Position numbers and translations under genes: made by a program. This document shows positions 50,712-62,301 of a stretch of DNA of 64,000 nt, in pieces. Within the stretch, counting starts at the first letter, position 1. Each line of letters opens with the position of its first letter. The DNA is from Phaeodactylum tricornutum CCAP 1055/1 (taxonomy: Eukaryota; Bacillariophyta; Bacillariophyceae; Surirellales; Neidiaceae), in contig NC_011670.1 in the NCBI RefSeq assembly GCF_000150955.2, positions 633,359-697,358 on the forward strand, in the 5' to 3' direction. Below the pieces are notes generated by a model. That model was not told where the DNA came from. It saw nothing but the letters and a program-made list of their open reading frames with translations, and did not search any database.

Positions 50712-51353
50712 GATTCTGCTACACTTGTAAGATCACGTTCATTCGTACAATAGGTTGCGTCTTTCGGGTGTTTTCGTGAGGAAGCACCCAACAGATTGGA
50801 TCCATGTTGTTCGGCCAGAGAATTGGTAGAGAGTCTGGTTCGTGTCAGTCATTTACAGGTACATTCTGAACACCCTCGCCAGCGAGGTTTTATTGCCGGA
50901 CTTTCGTATTTTCCGGCCCTCGCATCAGATGCACGACTTTGCATACCCCTAACCTCAGGGTCGAAAGAACTCTCCTTTTTTTGAGTGGGATCTTTGCTCG
51001 CTTGGTCCAACCTCACCCATGCGGTTGACGGCTGGACCTAGAATCAGGGGTTCACAGTCAAAACGTTTGGTTTACATCACTGTCACATTCACTCGTTGCC
51101 TTGTAAAAGGAAAAAGATCGCCTGGAAGATTCATGTTCTAGCACAAGATAGACAATCGCTGACGCAAGTGACTTGTGAATCAAAGATTGAAAGTCGCAGG
51201 CCTTATCGCTCATTGTTGTGTCGCCAGAGGGGCAATACCGCCTTTATTGCTAGTCCTTTCCAACGTCTCGGTACCGTTCGTTTGTAAATACCGACCTTTT
51301 CTTGTTCACACACTTCCGTCACCTATGATCAACACCGATTGTTGCCAGTAGCA
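50712..51353. promoter_or_regulatory. Divergent intergenic region, ENT / sulfotransferase-like
   Basis: About 640 bases holding both promoters. Two small frames (50796 and 51096) look like chance and have no recognisable domain. Confidence 0.4.
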
Positions 51354-52436
51354 ATGATCTCTACACCGAGATTAACGCTTTACGCCATGTTGACAATTTC
51401 ACTCGCGTTCTGGTTAATACCAGGCAAGCCCAGTCTAGGGTTTGCCTTCGCCGATGCGGAACCTGCCTTGGCAACGAATCTTCACCGTCGCCTTCCCACG
51501 GACGATAGCACAACTCGCCTCGGAGAAGCCTTCCGTTTCGTTACCGACTTTGTCTTTACGCGGCACTCTCTCGCGTTCACCGGTGAACAGCAGGGTCTAC
51601 GGGTGATCGGCGCGGGTTTCCCACGAACAGGCACCAAGTCGCAGGAAGCTGCCTTGCACTCACTCGGGCACCGAATTTATGATTTGCGGTCCATTCTGGA
51701 AAACCGGCACGCCCAACGATGGGTTGATGCCGCAAAAGCATGGAAGCAACGGGGTGACTTACAGCCCAGCCACAAGCTTTTGCAGGAAATGGAACATGCA
51801 GGATACACGGCCACATTGGATTTTCCAATGAACCTATTCGCGTTGGCTTTTGCAGAATTACGACCGCAAGCCAAAGTAATCTTTTCAGTGCGAGATAATG
51901 AGGAAAAGTGGGTGGAATCATGGGCGTACATTACCAAAGTCCTCGGCCATTTTACCACCCGGCCTTGGAGTTGGATTATTCCGCGCTTTGATTTCGCCGC
52001 CGAGTTACTACTCATACTACAAGATTTTACATGGTGGGCCGGAGAGCACCAGAGCAATGTAGATCGGCCACTTCCATGGTTTGAAATTTTGCGCACAAAC
52101 CCAATGTTGGATTCTCCAGAAGGGAGGCAAGAATGGATCGAACTGCACAGACGCTTCCAAAGGGAGTTGGAAGAAAGCCTACCTCCTGACCGCTTACTGG
52201 TTTACAACGTCAAGCAAGGGTGGGCACCGCTGATTCCATTTTTGGGTCTGGACGACAGTCTAATGGAAGTAGACTTTCCCAATGTCAATGATCGGAAGAG
52301 TATTCAGGTTGTTCGAAATGCCATGGATATCATTGGAGCAGGCCTGCCTCTATGGATTTTGGCCATTCTTTTTATGGCATACCGAACTCTTGGTCTTGTT
52401 GGTTTCAGCAAACGAACCAAAGCTAAGACAACATAA
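51354..52436 (+). CDS. Sulfotransferase_4-like P-loop protein with N-terminal signal and C-terminal membrane helix
   Basis: A 360-aa protein. The frame opens with TTG at 51339; the ATG at 51354 is preferred. An N-terminal hydrophobic segment (LTLYAMLTISLAFWLIPG) looks like a signal peptide or anchor. The PAPS-binding 5'-PSB loop is VIGAGFPRTGTKS (about residue 83-95), and the 3'-PB-like motif is KVIFSVRDNEEKWVESWA, both as in the Sulfotransferase_4 family of P-loop proteins. Further blocks are a YTATLDFPMN strand and KQGWAPLIPFLG. The end has a strongly hydrophobic helix (IIGAGLPLWILAILFM), suggesting a membrane-anchored, Golgi-type enzyme. Whether it truly transfers sulfate is not known for most members. 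Confidence 0.75.
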   Translation: MISTPRLTLYAMLTISLAFWLIPGKPSLGFAFADAEPALATNLHRRLPTDDSTTRLGEAFRFVTDFVFTRHSLAFTGEQQGLRVIGAGFPRTGTKSQEAALHSLGHRIYDLRSILENRHAQRWVDAAKAWKQRGDLQPSHKLLQEMEHAGYTATLDFPMNLFALAFAELRPQAKVIFSVRDNEEKWVESWAYITKVLGHFTTRPWSWIIPRFDFAAELLLILQDFTWWAGEHQSNVDRPLPWFEILRTNPMLDSPEGRQEWIELHRRFQRELEESLPPDRLLVYNVKQGWAPLIPFLGLDDSLMEVDFPNVNDRKSIQVVRNAMDIIGAGLPLWILAILFMAYRTLGLVGFSKRTKAKTT

Positions 52437-53551
52437 CCAATGTCTGTCTCTGCTTTACCGTTCAGTCATTGGACTCCTCCTTGTCCTGAGGGTCAAACAA
52501 AACAATCTTTTTAAATTTAAACGCGATCGTGACTTTGCTTCAACCCCGTTTACGAATCGCCGGAGTTCTCTCGTGGTTGCCATTTCATTAAATGTGGGAC
52601 CTAAAATCAGATGGGCCTCCCTCTACTCGCCAAAGAAGTTACTTCTTCTGTGCTGTAATACCGTGCTTTGGCGTCTGAAGAGAAATTTTCTGCTAGATTT
52701 CGCTGCAGCGACGCAAACAACACTTAGTGGAACCTTGTTCGTGAAAATGTCTTTTGTGGGCACTTTCAGACAAATTTACCGAAAAGTATTCCGGATTTTG
52801 GAAAGCAAGTTCAAACAGATGTGGATGCGACAATCGGTTTATCAGTAATCAGTCCACAATTTAAATTTCCAAGATCGGCTTTTGAAGCATGCTCTTGCAT
52901 CATAGTAGATGTGGTATGTTGTTGTAGATTCTCGACGATGCTCGCAGTCGGCAACATCCAGCGACATTGACTAGTTCAATAGAGGAATTGCCGCCTTCCA
53001 TCATCACATCAGCGGGCTTTTGGGCTTCAACCCTCATGGTCCATGAAAGCTGACTGTGACGTTTCATTGCAAGTGGCTGGAAAGCACCTTTACCCGGCAG
53101 TACAATAGAAAGTGTATTGCAGCTCAATTGGTTTAGATAGGTCAAAGTTTCTTCTCTCTGTCCTATTTTTAAAATAGGATGTTTTGATAGGAAGACTGAA
53201 ATTTCAAAAATACCTTCCAACAAAGGAAGCTTGCCACTGTAGGCATAGCCTTGGTCTTCTTCTTGGGTAAACGTTCACAGTCAGTCTGTTGTACTGGACA
53301 TGCTTATGTTCACTAAGTCGAGTGAGTTTATAGGGTTAGACTCATAGACTGACGAGACCTATTCCAAGTTCAAAACCCTACCCCTCTGTATTCTTAAGAC
53401 GTTCAAGAGTGACCACGATAATCGATAAGTGATAATCGGTATTCGATTGCCGTGACAAGCAAAAGGGGACGACCATGATTTCGACTCCGCCGTCTACTCA
53501 CAGTTAGACCAGAATCCCGCCGAGTGCATCTCGACCCACATTCCCACTTCT
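52437..53551. other. Gene-poor stretch with one coding-like open frame
   Basis: About 1.1 kb. On the minus strand, 53274-52900 is open for about 124 codons and looks protein-like (TFTQEEDQGYAYSGKLPL and QLSCNTLSIVLPGKGAF). It has no ATG near the front and no recognised family. It could be a gene relic or an unannotated exon. The rest holds the 3' UTR of the sulfotransferase-like gene and the promoter of the giant gene. Confidence 0.4.
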
Positions 53552-56500
53552 ATGTTTTCTGTGGGTCAGCTAGTTAACGTGGAATCCCGGACATGGCCTG
53601 GAATCAACCAGCCCGGTGGCGTTGGGCGTATCACTGGATTGGGGCGTGATCGGGTTAGCATCAAATACGTGCTTGATGGGCGCCACGAAAAAGAGGTTGA
53701 TATCCAATACGTTCACGCCCAAGAGCAGCTATCGTCGAGGAGTCTGCGTAATCGCTCTATGCTCTTGGGTCGTTGTCGCAATTGCGGTTCCCTCAGGAGA
53801 GATTGTGGATCGTGCGATATGTTGCACGCCGTGCAGAACGATAGGAGTATCTTGGCTAGCGAAACGGTGGGTCCAATGGAAGAACCAATGCTTTTACAGA
53901 CTTCCGTCGAGTCTGACGATAGCTTGGACCGCATAGACATGGGCTTAAAGAAACGCTTTCGCAAATTTCGGAAACTCAAAGCGATGGCTCGACGTCTCCA
54001 AGAATCGTCAAGCGACAACGATAGCAAGTCTACAGCAACCAGTCAATTACATTCTGGAAAACGCACACAGGCGCGCTACAAAACTGATGTGTCAGAGGAA
54101 TCGACTGCCTCTAATGACGAGGACGACAATGTCCTTCTTGAGCAATTTATAGCACCAAAAACACCACCACTGAGGCGGTACAGACCGAGGTTTCGACATG
54201 GAAAATTGAGCTGTGGCCGCTGGGCACGAAAAGCCAACACCGGGAAAGCCAAAAAGCGAAAAGTCAGCATGATTGAGTATTTGGAGCATGATGAAAAGGA
54301 CAATCGATCTGAATCAAATTTCGACGGAGAACATGTCTTTCAGCTCTCGTTTGCTTCCGCGGAAATCGACGGCTCTAGCAGTGAAGACTCTGTGGTCGAT
54401 GCGAACCTTTCGCTATCACATGGAAAGGAGACAGAAGAGAATGTTTCAGATTTGGACGAATCGATTCTGTCACGCGACCACGTTGAAAATACAGAAAGTG
54501 ATTTTATTCAGCCGGAAGGGGACGCCGACGAGCTTCCCCGCGATGTCGAAGATCAAACTGGCAAAGTGCCATTTGAGAGGCTCCCGTTTTTCTTTGATGA
54601 AAAAGCAAATGTCTTGGAAAAGGAAAGGATACCTGAGGCTGGAGCGAAGATTTTTGAATTGGAAAGGCGATGGTCTCGAGCAGAAACAATGGAGGAGAAA
54701 GAGACAGTATTGTGTGAATGGTAAGGGTCGGCGGCCTCGTTGAACTTCGCTACGGTGTGTTGCTCTGGCTTATCCATTTGTCTCTCCCCACCCCAGCAAG
54801 AGCCTTCGCAATGAGATGATTGAGGCATTGATTCGGAACGGATCTGATCAATGCCAGACTGCCTTACGGAAACTTTCGAGTCGGCGACTTTATAAAAGAC
54901 ACAGATCAATGCTAAGTTCGAAAGAAAGAGATGAGTTTCGATCTTCCGCAATGGATATTCGTGACATGATCTGCGATGCACTTTGCAACTCCATTGAACG
55001 TCTAATAATTAGGATTCGCCAACTAAGTCGAGTTGCTACTATGGATTTGGACAATCGCGTGGATTTAGAATTTTCAGAGGACTGTGAAGGAGATGATTGC
55101 TGGACCAGTCGTGAGGAATTACCCCTTGAACGCTCTTCAATCGCCAGCGACACTATAGAGCATAAACTTGAAAGAATGCTAGAACCGTGCGATCCTCATA
55201 TGCATGCAAGATTCAAGCGAAGAAAGCGCCATCGCGGAAAAATTCGCCCTTCCAATGTTGAGCTCTGGGAAAGGAAGGGCGACAGACATCCTCACGGCGT
55301 ACCATGGAAGCCTGCCGTTAACTCGGGAGAAGGAGGAATGAGATCAGACCAGAATCACCCACAAAATATCTACGAATCTGCCATATACTCTACGCGCGGC
55401 GACGTAAAATATGTTCCTACTTCTGTGGATAAGTTCCACAATCCTCTACAAAATGATACAAACCGCGAGAAGAAACGATCGAAAGGACAGAACGGAGCGC
55501 TGTCTCCTTCGCGTTTCTGGAACGATGAGAGAAACTACAAGGAAAGGGCAAACGCAATTTCGAGAATGGAACATTTTATAGAGGCGAATTCTACTTTCGA
55601 TAGCAGTACTTCTTCCGATGGAATCTGCCAGAATTTTCGAAAGAAACGTAGCCTTCAAGCCAAAGAATCTTTTAAGATGAGGAATGCAACCAAGGATACT
55701 GTAGTGGTACCCGGTGTAGGACAGGCAGCCTTACCAACATATGAGCCTCGAACTGATCTTTATCGTGCTCTCGGGGAGCACGGTGGCAACAGCGCACTTA
55801 TCGAACATGAGGATCTCCAGGTAGACAAGGCCGATATTTCCTTAGTCTGTGAGATGCTCTGTGGGAGCTGCTCTTACGAAAAGGAAAGCTCACTTTTGAA
55901 AAAACTACTGGGCACAGTTCGTGGTGGTAGCTTCGACACTTCAGTTTATGGTTCCTTAGTGTTTACTGTTTTACTTGAGAAATTACGCTCAAATGGTAGT
56001 CCTGTACTTCAGGAATTACTCGCGAAACGAAGCCAGAAATTCGGCGTTCACTGCCAGCTTCTTTCTACAATTCTTGAGCTACTTCGAATGAAGGCCAATT
56101 CTGGGTTGGATTCAGGAGGAGTCGTGTACGAAATTTTTGCCCCCGGAAAAAGCAATTGTCTAGTGAAATGGATTGTGTTACAACTTGTTGAGGCTGTCCT
56201 TTCACTTGTTCATCCAAGGGCGTGGTCTCTGAAACATATCGACACAAAGAAATCGCTGCGCGAGTTAGAAGTGTTGAGAGCTGCCTTGGCAGAGCACTGT
56301 CACGTCCTGGATCGAGCCTGTCGCTGTATCATGGAGGAATTACAACCGCAGCAATGGCGATGTGATTTAGAAAGCCGATTCCCTTTTGTCTCTTCTATCG
56401 ACCCAGACTCGTGGCGACTTTTCTTGCATGATGGTTTACTTTCTCCGGCTACGACGATTGGTCGATTTCACATTTTAGGTGAGTGGCTTCCACGTAGAGA

Positions 56501-59500
56501 AGTGGAGGGGATGTGGTGTGCACTTGCTTTTTTTGCTGCGCAAAAATCTTCTGTTCCAATTCAGGGTAGCTTTTGCTGGAAACTTTTATCGAGATTAGTT
56601 TCTTGTGGAATAATTGGAGACATTGACCAAGAGGAAGAGAAATTACCGCCATGCAGCGACCAGCTTGACACTTGTACTAGAGACTTACAAGCGGCCGCGA
56701 TGTTGATTCTCTCTGGATCAATGGACGGAACGCGATCTGAGGATTCTTTTGTCACTACTTTTATACGAAGAGCCTTGATGCTAAAAGCAACTGAGTTGTT
56801 TTACTGCGAGGATGCGAGACTTTTGATGCTTCCTTCGGCTACTGACCTTACAGGCGATAAGCGGACGCTGCGAACGCTTTGGTCTCAGTGCGATACAAAC
56901 GGACAAAAAGTGTGCTTCTCGAATTGCAAAACCACTGACTGTGGAGGAGATTGGGATCGCACATCATCGATCTTATTTTTGGGGCGTGATCTCGTACAGC
57001 CCCTGTCCGTCCTGCTGAAAGCTTGTTTGTATTTGCTAGCCTCCTGGAGCAGCAAGGTTTCAATGCACAAGTCCCGGCGGAAGCGCTTCGCGATGGCATT
57101 CTCTGTACTCGTGAAGCGACTTATCAGTGATGCGAATAACAGCAACTATATTGAAACACCAAAACGATCGACAAAGACAACAATTTTGTTCGAGGAAGCC
57201 TTTTCCTCTGCATGTCCGTCAAAGTATGGACTAGGTTCAGCACGACGATCAATCTTTTTGCTTGAAAGCGCCGGATATATAAACATGAGTGTTTCATTTG
57301 CAGCGTCTCTCGAGGTGGATTCTACAACAAACACAAGGGACTCACTGACCTGCTGGAAAATAGAGCTCTGCCAACAAAGTTGGACTACTATCGCTGATTT
57401 TTGTATGAAAGAACGCCAAACGCATATTTTGCGTGGAAGAATTGGAGCTCACAATGCTGAGCACGTAGATGACCCCTGTCGATTGCTAGCCGCCGCTAAA
57501 CTTTGTTCGCACGTCGCCTTGACTCTCCTTGGCTTTCTTCCTTTAAAGACTGACTTGTGTACCTCCACTATGCAACGGGGGAAAGTGTTTTCGGATTTTC
57601 AAGCACTCATGGCCTCCGTGAAGTATCTTATCTCATGCATGCTAGCGTGCGTTGATTGTGCCTGTGACATTCGTGAAAACGCTGAAATTGTGGCCACAGT
57701 CACAACGAATCTTTCACTTGTTTTGCGGGGTGTTGCAATTTCGTTTCACAGGTATTCTGAGAAATCTGAGTCAAGTGCTGCTTCTGATAGTGCTTTTCTA
57801 CACATGCTGATTCCAACATTTCAGAAGGGCTTCGTCATGCTTTCAGGAGCATCCTTCTGCGGCCCCGAGGAAGATCTTTGCTTGATGTCACTGCTTCTTG
57901 TTCTACGGCAGGTATTGCTATTGTCTTTTGGAAAAAACAGCGACTCTGAAACATTACCTTCTAGCACAGACCGCGTACACAATGACCTCTGGGGCGGAAT
58001 TGACGATTCAGCCTTAACTAAATTCCAAGAAGGTTTGGGCTTGTTTCCAAACCCCATCGGCGTGGATTCGGGGGAAATCTGTGCCCTTCTGATCGGCGCG
58101 ATCAGTAGCTCGAAGCCATCGACAAGATTTAAAATCATTTCAGCAGTTTCTGGGATGAGCACGCATGGGAAAATGCTGGTGACTCGCCATGTTAGGGAGC
58201 TGGCAGTTTGTCTGGCACACTTCGTGGCTGCTAGCGATACCACTGGACCGCAGTCTGCTCAAGGCCACGTTGCTTTATTTTTGAGCCGCCCGCAGGTGCC
58301 AGCAGGCTTTGCGGCTGAGACCAATGCTGACGCTGAGTTTTTCGATGATGTGGCACGGATGATCGTCGACGAGTTGCTCCGTCTCGTGGAAACGTCTACA
58401 ACCGTAGCTGTATTTGTGCGCGAACACAAGGAAATTATTGCGCACCACTTGTTTTTGTTCGTCCTCGATCCAACAATAATTAAAAAAGTTCCCAGTTCGA
58501 ACCTCTCGAGGTTTGAAGCTAACAGCAATTTTGATAGTGCCGCAAAAGAATACGGGCGATACAAGGAATGGCTCCGAGGGAACGAGGGCTCCTTGCGGGT
58601 TTCGGTAGATTACGTATGGAAGGCATGCGTCGGATTCGGCAAGTGCTTGCAACATGGAGATAGTGAGACATCGCATACATGGGCAAAACTCGGAAAGTGC
58701 TTGCAAAATTTTGATATCGATTTCGACGACTCGTCAGCACTCGGATTGAAACCATCACTTGAAGCAGAATTTCTGCGCCGACTCCGCTTATTCCGTGTAG
58801 TCGTCACTACATTCTTGGAAAAGCCATGCGTCAACTCTGAAATTACTGCGCTTGTCACGTTCGTCATCGCAACGGCCTCCAACCATTTATATCGTCTCCT
58901 TTGCTCATTGAAAAGGAAATTACCTTGTGAGGGTGAAACGGGGACTTATGACTTCGCTCAATCCGTGGAGCTTTTCCTAGTATTTGCTGAGTTTATGATC
59001 GCATTGCTTGCCTGGATAGCCTCAAAATGTGTCCCCACCAATCAAGGTCTCACTGAGCTCCTCTATTCGGTCTCAAACCATTTTCTTGTTCCTTTACTTC
59101 TAAAGAATGATTTCGACGTGGAAGTAGGTCTGCAAGCGGTGGTTACAGCGGCTCGACAACCGATGTCGACGAGCAGCAAGATTCCGCAGATTGCTCCAGG
59201 CTCATCAGCGATATGTCCTTGGCGAGAAGATCTTCAGAAAATGGTGGTGCGACGAAGCCGTGAGTGGATTAGAGCGATTGCTGAAGATCGAAATGCAGGG
59301 GTCAGTAAATTGTCTAGCCTGCATTTGGCACTCGTGCAGGCTGCGGTTAAGGACAGCAATGAAGCAGCCGTTCTCTTCGGTGTCGCTCTGTCTCCGATCG
59401 TTGGTTTGCCAAGACCTACGGAGGCGTCTGTGGGAGTTTTCCCGAAAGCGGTGTTCCAATACTTTGACAACCTGGAAATTACATTTCCTCCCAATTTAAC

Positions 59501-60248
59501 AGAATTGAAATCGATTACCGATCTGATGAAGCATACGTTAACGAGTCTTCTTCCAAATTTGACCTTTGATCGAGTTGCGTTGGGAGAGAAGATGGGCGCT
59601 CTTGTAGTTATTCGATATGTCCTGGATTCAATGCATGAGGAGGAAATGATTCCTGTCATACCAACTGGGGTTGATCAATCCTTTCTTTGTTTTTTAGTCG
59701 ATCGTCTCTTAGGTTCAATGCGCGGAGTTCTTTTGAAGGAGACAGTGGACGACGCTTTAGTTGCTGAAATCTACCACACAAGCCTGTCGATTTTTAAACT
59801 TCCTGCAGCCAGTACATGTGATAGAGACGCCTGCAGCGCGGTAGGTTGGTTGTTGGATTGGTGTCGAATGGTTGATTATTCAGTTCGAGACGAGGGAGAA
59901 GCCAATTCCGAAACGCTAGTGGAAGCCAAATACCTGCTTGGGTTTGCGGATTGGATGATTTGCTTCAGCAAGCGTATACAAGACGGGACGATCGAGCCGT
60001 ATCGCCAGGCCTTGCGGGTATTGAATCTTACAGTTAGTGACAGACGAAGCTGGCCAGATCCATCACACAAGCTGTTCCAAGCATCAGATATTCTATTTCC
60101 GAGTCGGGAAGCGAAATCTTCAATCACAAATGTTTACGCAATTTCGCAGAAGGCGAAGGTAAAAAGCCAATCCTTCAAACCTTGGGAACCAGGCGAGGTG
60201 GTATGTCGAGCTGTTCGGCGATTTTTGATAGAGATTGGATCTGTCTGA
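53552..60248 (+). CDS. Giant protein (about 2206 aa) with a Tudor-like N-terminus, two exons
   Basis: Exon 1 is 53552-54720 and exon 2 is 54797-60248. The 76-nt intron (GTAAGG...CCCAG) joins VLCEW to C-KSLRNEMIEAL in frame, giving 2206 aa. Residues 1-58 look like a Tudor/agenet-type beta-barrel (VGQLVNVESRTWPG, then GGVGRITGLG and VSIKYVLDGR), and a Cys-rich patch (CRNCGSLRRDCGSC, about 76-89) could bind zinc. An acidic, Ser-rich basic-patched region follows to about 700, then a long, mostly alpha-helical body with no catalytic motif. Its size, nuclear-type composition and chromatin-type N-terminus hint at a DNA-repair scaffold (a Mus7/MMS22-like protein is one possibility), but I cannot confirm this. 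Confidence 0.75.
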
Positions 60249-60365
60249 CTTTGTGAAGCGCATTAGCTTTGTATGCTCATTGGACGGAACTCGACATTGA
60301 CAGGAGCGTGAAATACCTGCCTACTCTACTAATAACAAAAACAGGTTTAGTGAAAAACCGATGAA

Positions 60366-60590
60366 AATCACTAATCCGGCCTCGATCAGGCCGCTAAATC
60401 ACTAATCCGGCCAAAATCAAGATTTACTAAAAACAAAAATGGGGCCAGATTGCTTTCCTAAGTAGCGGCTATATCCTAAATAATTTTAGTCTCGAAATAT
60501 CACTTTCGCCATTTATTTTTGAGATCACATCAAGATTGAATATTCTGGATTAGACACATTCGAGGACTGTTTGAGGGCTGCGATAGAAGG
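60366..60590 (+). repeat. Dispersed repeat, copy B (left arm; related to 43.1 kb)
   Basis: Shares ordered blocks with copy A at 43061-43285, including the double CACTAATCCGGCC, ATCAAGATTTACTAA, ATTGCTTTCC and a distal block near TTTGAGGGCTGCGATAGAAG. Both copies lie in the same orientation. Confidence 0.7.
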
Positions 60591-61944
60591 TGTTCTCCAA
60601 ACGCCGCTTCTTCTTCCATCGATAAATCTTTATGAAAAGGGGCTCGAGAATGCAACTTTCAATTCAACATTGTGTGTATCCGATGTCGCTTGATATCCTC
60701 TGGCCATGTAAAACGTATCCTTGCAGTGAATGCGAGGTGTATATTAGGCCAAAGAGGCTCTGGTAAGACGTCCCTGACGGCAAGTCTCTTTCCTTCAATG
60801 AAAATTGATGCTGGTCATTTAATATTGTTTTCGTTGGTGTAGACCCCCGAATGTGTGTAGCGGACGTTCACGGGTCGTCGAAATAGACACAGATTCTCCG
60901 AAATTCAGTTCTGCTTGCGAAGAGCTTGCGGGAGTGTCTTGATCCCTCCCATCTCGAATCCCTTACAAAGAGGTCTTGCAAAATCTTTGGGTAGTAGAAA
61001 GCTTCAGCAAGTTGTGTTGGCGTCGCTGGTTGTGGTTTCTGTTTTCGGTTGGGATGAAGATTGCAATATGAAAGGGATTTAAAAAAATTTTCAAAGAGAA
61101 AATTCGCCAAAGGGGATGATGGGAAAAAGTGGAAAGCTTCTAGTTGTAAAAGGGGACAGAACATCTTTAATTTAAGTAGCTTCGATTGGCGCCAGTATCT
61201 GATTAAGTATTCAAACTATACATAGACTAAACATCCTGAATTCGACTCACATGCCGACCATAGCCCGTCTATTACCCAACAGCAGTTTCTCAGATTCTGT
61301 GAACAACTGTGGAAACGGTGATGGCTCCAGTTTCCAAACGGTAAAACTAATCCAATCAGCTCCGTACGGAAGGTTTGAACTATTGTTTACTTCCCTTCAG
61401 AGTTCTCTTGTTCTCATTTCCCTCCATGAAACGAAAAATCTGCCAACAAACGTATAGCCCCGACAAGAAAATATGTGCAATTCCAGCCCAAATAACTAAA
61501 ATGAGCTGGAACGCAGAATCCCCTAAGCGTCATCAGTCAGTTTCCCCTATTGTTTGCGGCTCAATCAATTAGCACATATCGTTTTGGGGAACAATCCGGA
61601 CCATTGGAGAGGTTTGCTACCAAAACAAACTTGTTTCCTGTGTGGTGGCAGGGCAACATCTCTCATTGGAAGCCTTGCGATAAGTATCTTGGTCGGAAAC
61701 GTCGGCATTTGTGACAAAGCTTTACCTTTAGTTTGAATACATAATTGAAAAGGCGCAAAGAAAAGCTACTAATACTGAAGACGTTCGATCCCCTTTTACA
61801 ATGAGAATTTTTCCATTTTACTTCATTCCCTCAAGCGAATTTTCTCTTTTTCTATCGATTTTGTTTCACGGCGACGATACTCGAAAGCGAGAAATGGAAA
61901 ACGGGACAAGCGTAATAGATTTGACTACCTGTAAGTGTGATCCA

Positions 61945-62060
61945 ATTACTTAGGAAACCGCTCTGGCCCTACCTCTGGTACTTAGAAAAAATCTAGGTTT
62001 TGGCCGGATTAGGGATTTTACCGCCTCATCGAGGCCGGATTACGTTACTGTTAGTGAATC
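61945..62060 (-). repeat. Dispersed repeat, copy C (right arm, inverted)
   Basis: The reverse complement carries the double TAATCCGGCC blocks and GGGCCAGAGCGGTTTCCTAA of copy B. It covers only the first about 115 bases of the longer A/B repeat, and contains a small insertion near its outer end. Confidence 0.65.
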
Positions 62061-62301
62061 TCCTCTATGGACATGAGAGAAGTAGATGACCTCTATTATT
62101 TTAGATAAATATGATTCGGACACAACAATGATTTATGATGCACTCGAGACAACCTATAATATACGTTCACTCATCGTACAGCCCGTGATTCCCCCCAGAA
62201 TGTAAGGGACTTTCTTTATACGCCGATTTCGCGACCAGTAGCTCACAATGGTGTAGTTTCCCGTGCTGAAGAAGAACGACCCTCTTGCACCGATCAATAA
62301 G

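Larger units (their letters stand above)
60366..62060. mobile_element. Putative non-autonomous DNA transposon, about 1.7 kb, with long inverted arms
   Basis: The left arm (60366 to about 60485) reads CACTAATCCGGCCTCGATCA, then a second CACTAATCCGGCC, then ATCAAGATTTACTAAA and GGGGCCAGATTGCTTTCCTA. The right arm (about 61945-62060) carries the same series as its reverse complement: TCCGGCCTCGATGAGG, CTAATCCGGCCAAAACC, TCTAAGTAC and GGGCCAGAGCGGTTTCCTAA. That is roughly 115 bases of imperfect inverted repeat. No transposase frame lies between. Exact ends and target-site duplication could not be settled. Two separate insertions in opposite directions would give the same picture. Confidence 0.55.
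60249..62301. other. Gene-free 2-kb stretch bounded by long inverted repeats
   Basis: Lies between the giant gene and the SNF5-domain gene. It contains the inverted-repeat structure described separately and the promoter of the downstream gene. Short frames at 60868-61164, 61251-61457 and 61375-61572 have no recognisable domain. Confidence 0.6.

Noticed and set aside
52282-52848. A 188-codon plus-strand frame overlapping the end of the sulfotransferase-like gene
   Set aside because: It overlaps the real coding frame for about 150 bases, has no domain and reads as low-quality sequence; probably chance.
60868-61572. Short open frames within the inverted-repeat structure as a possible transposase
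   Set aside because: They are under 100 codons, on different strands and without DDE/D or other transposase motifs.
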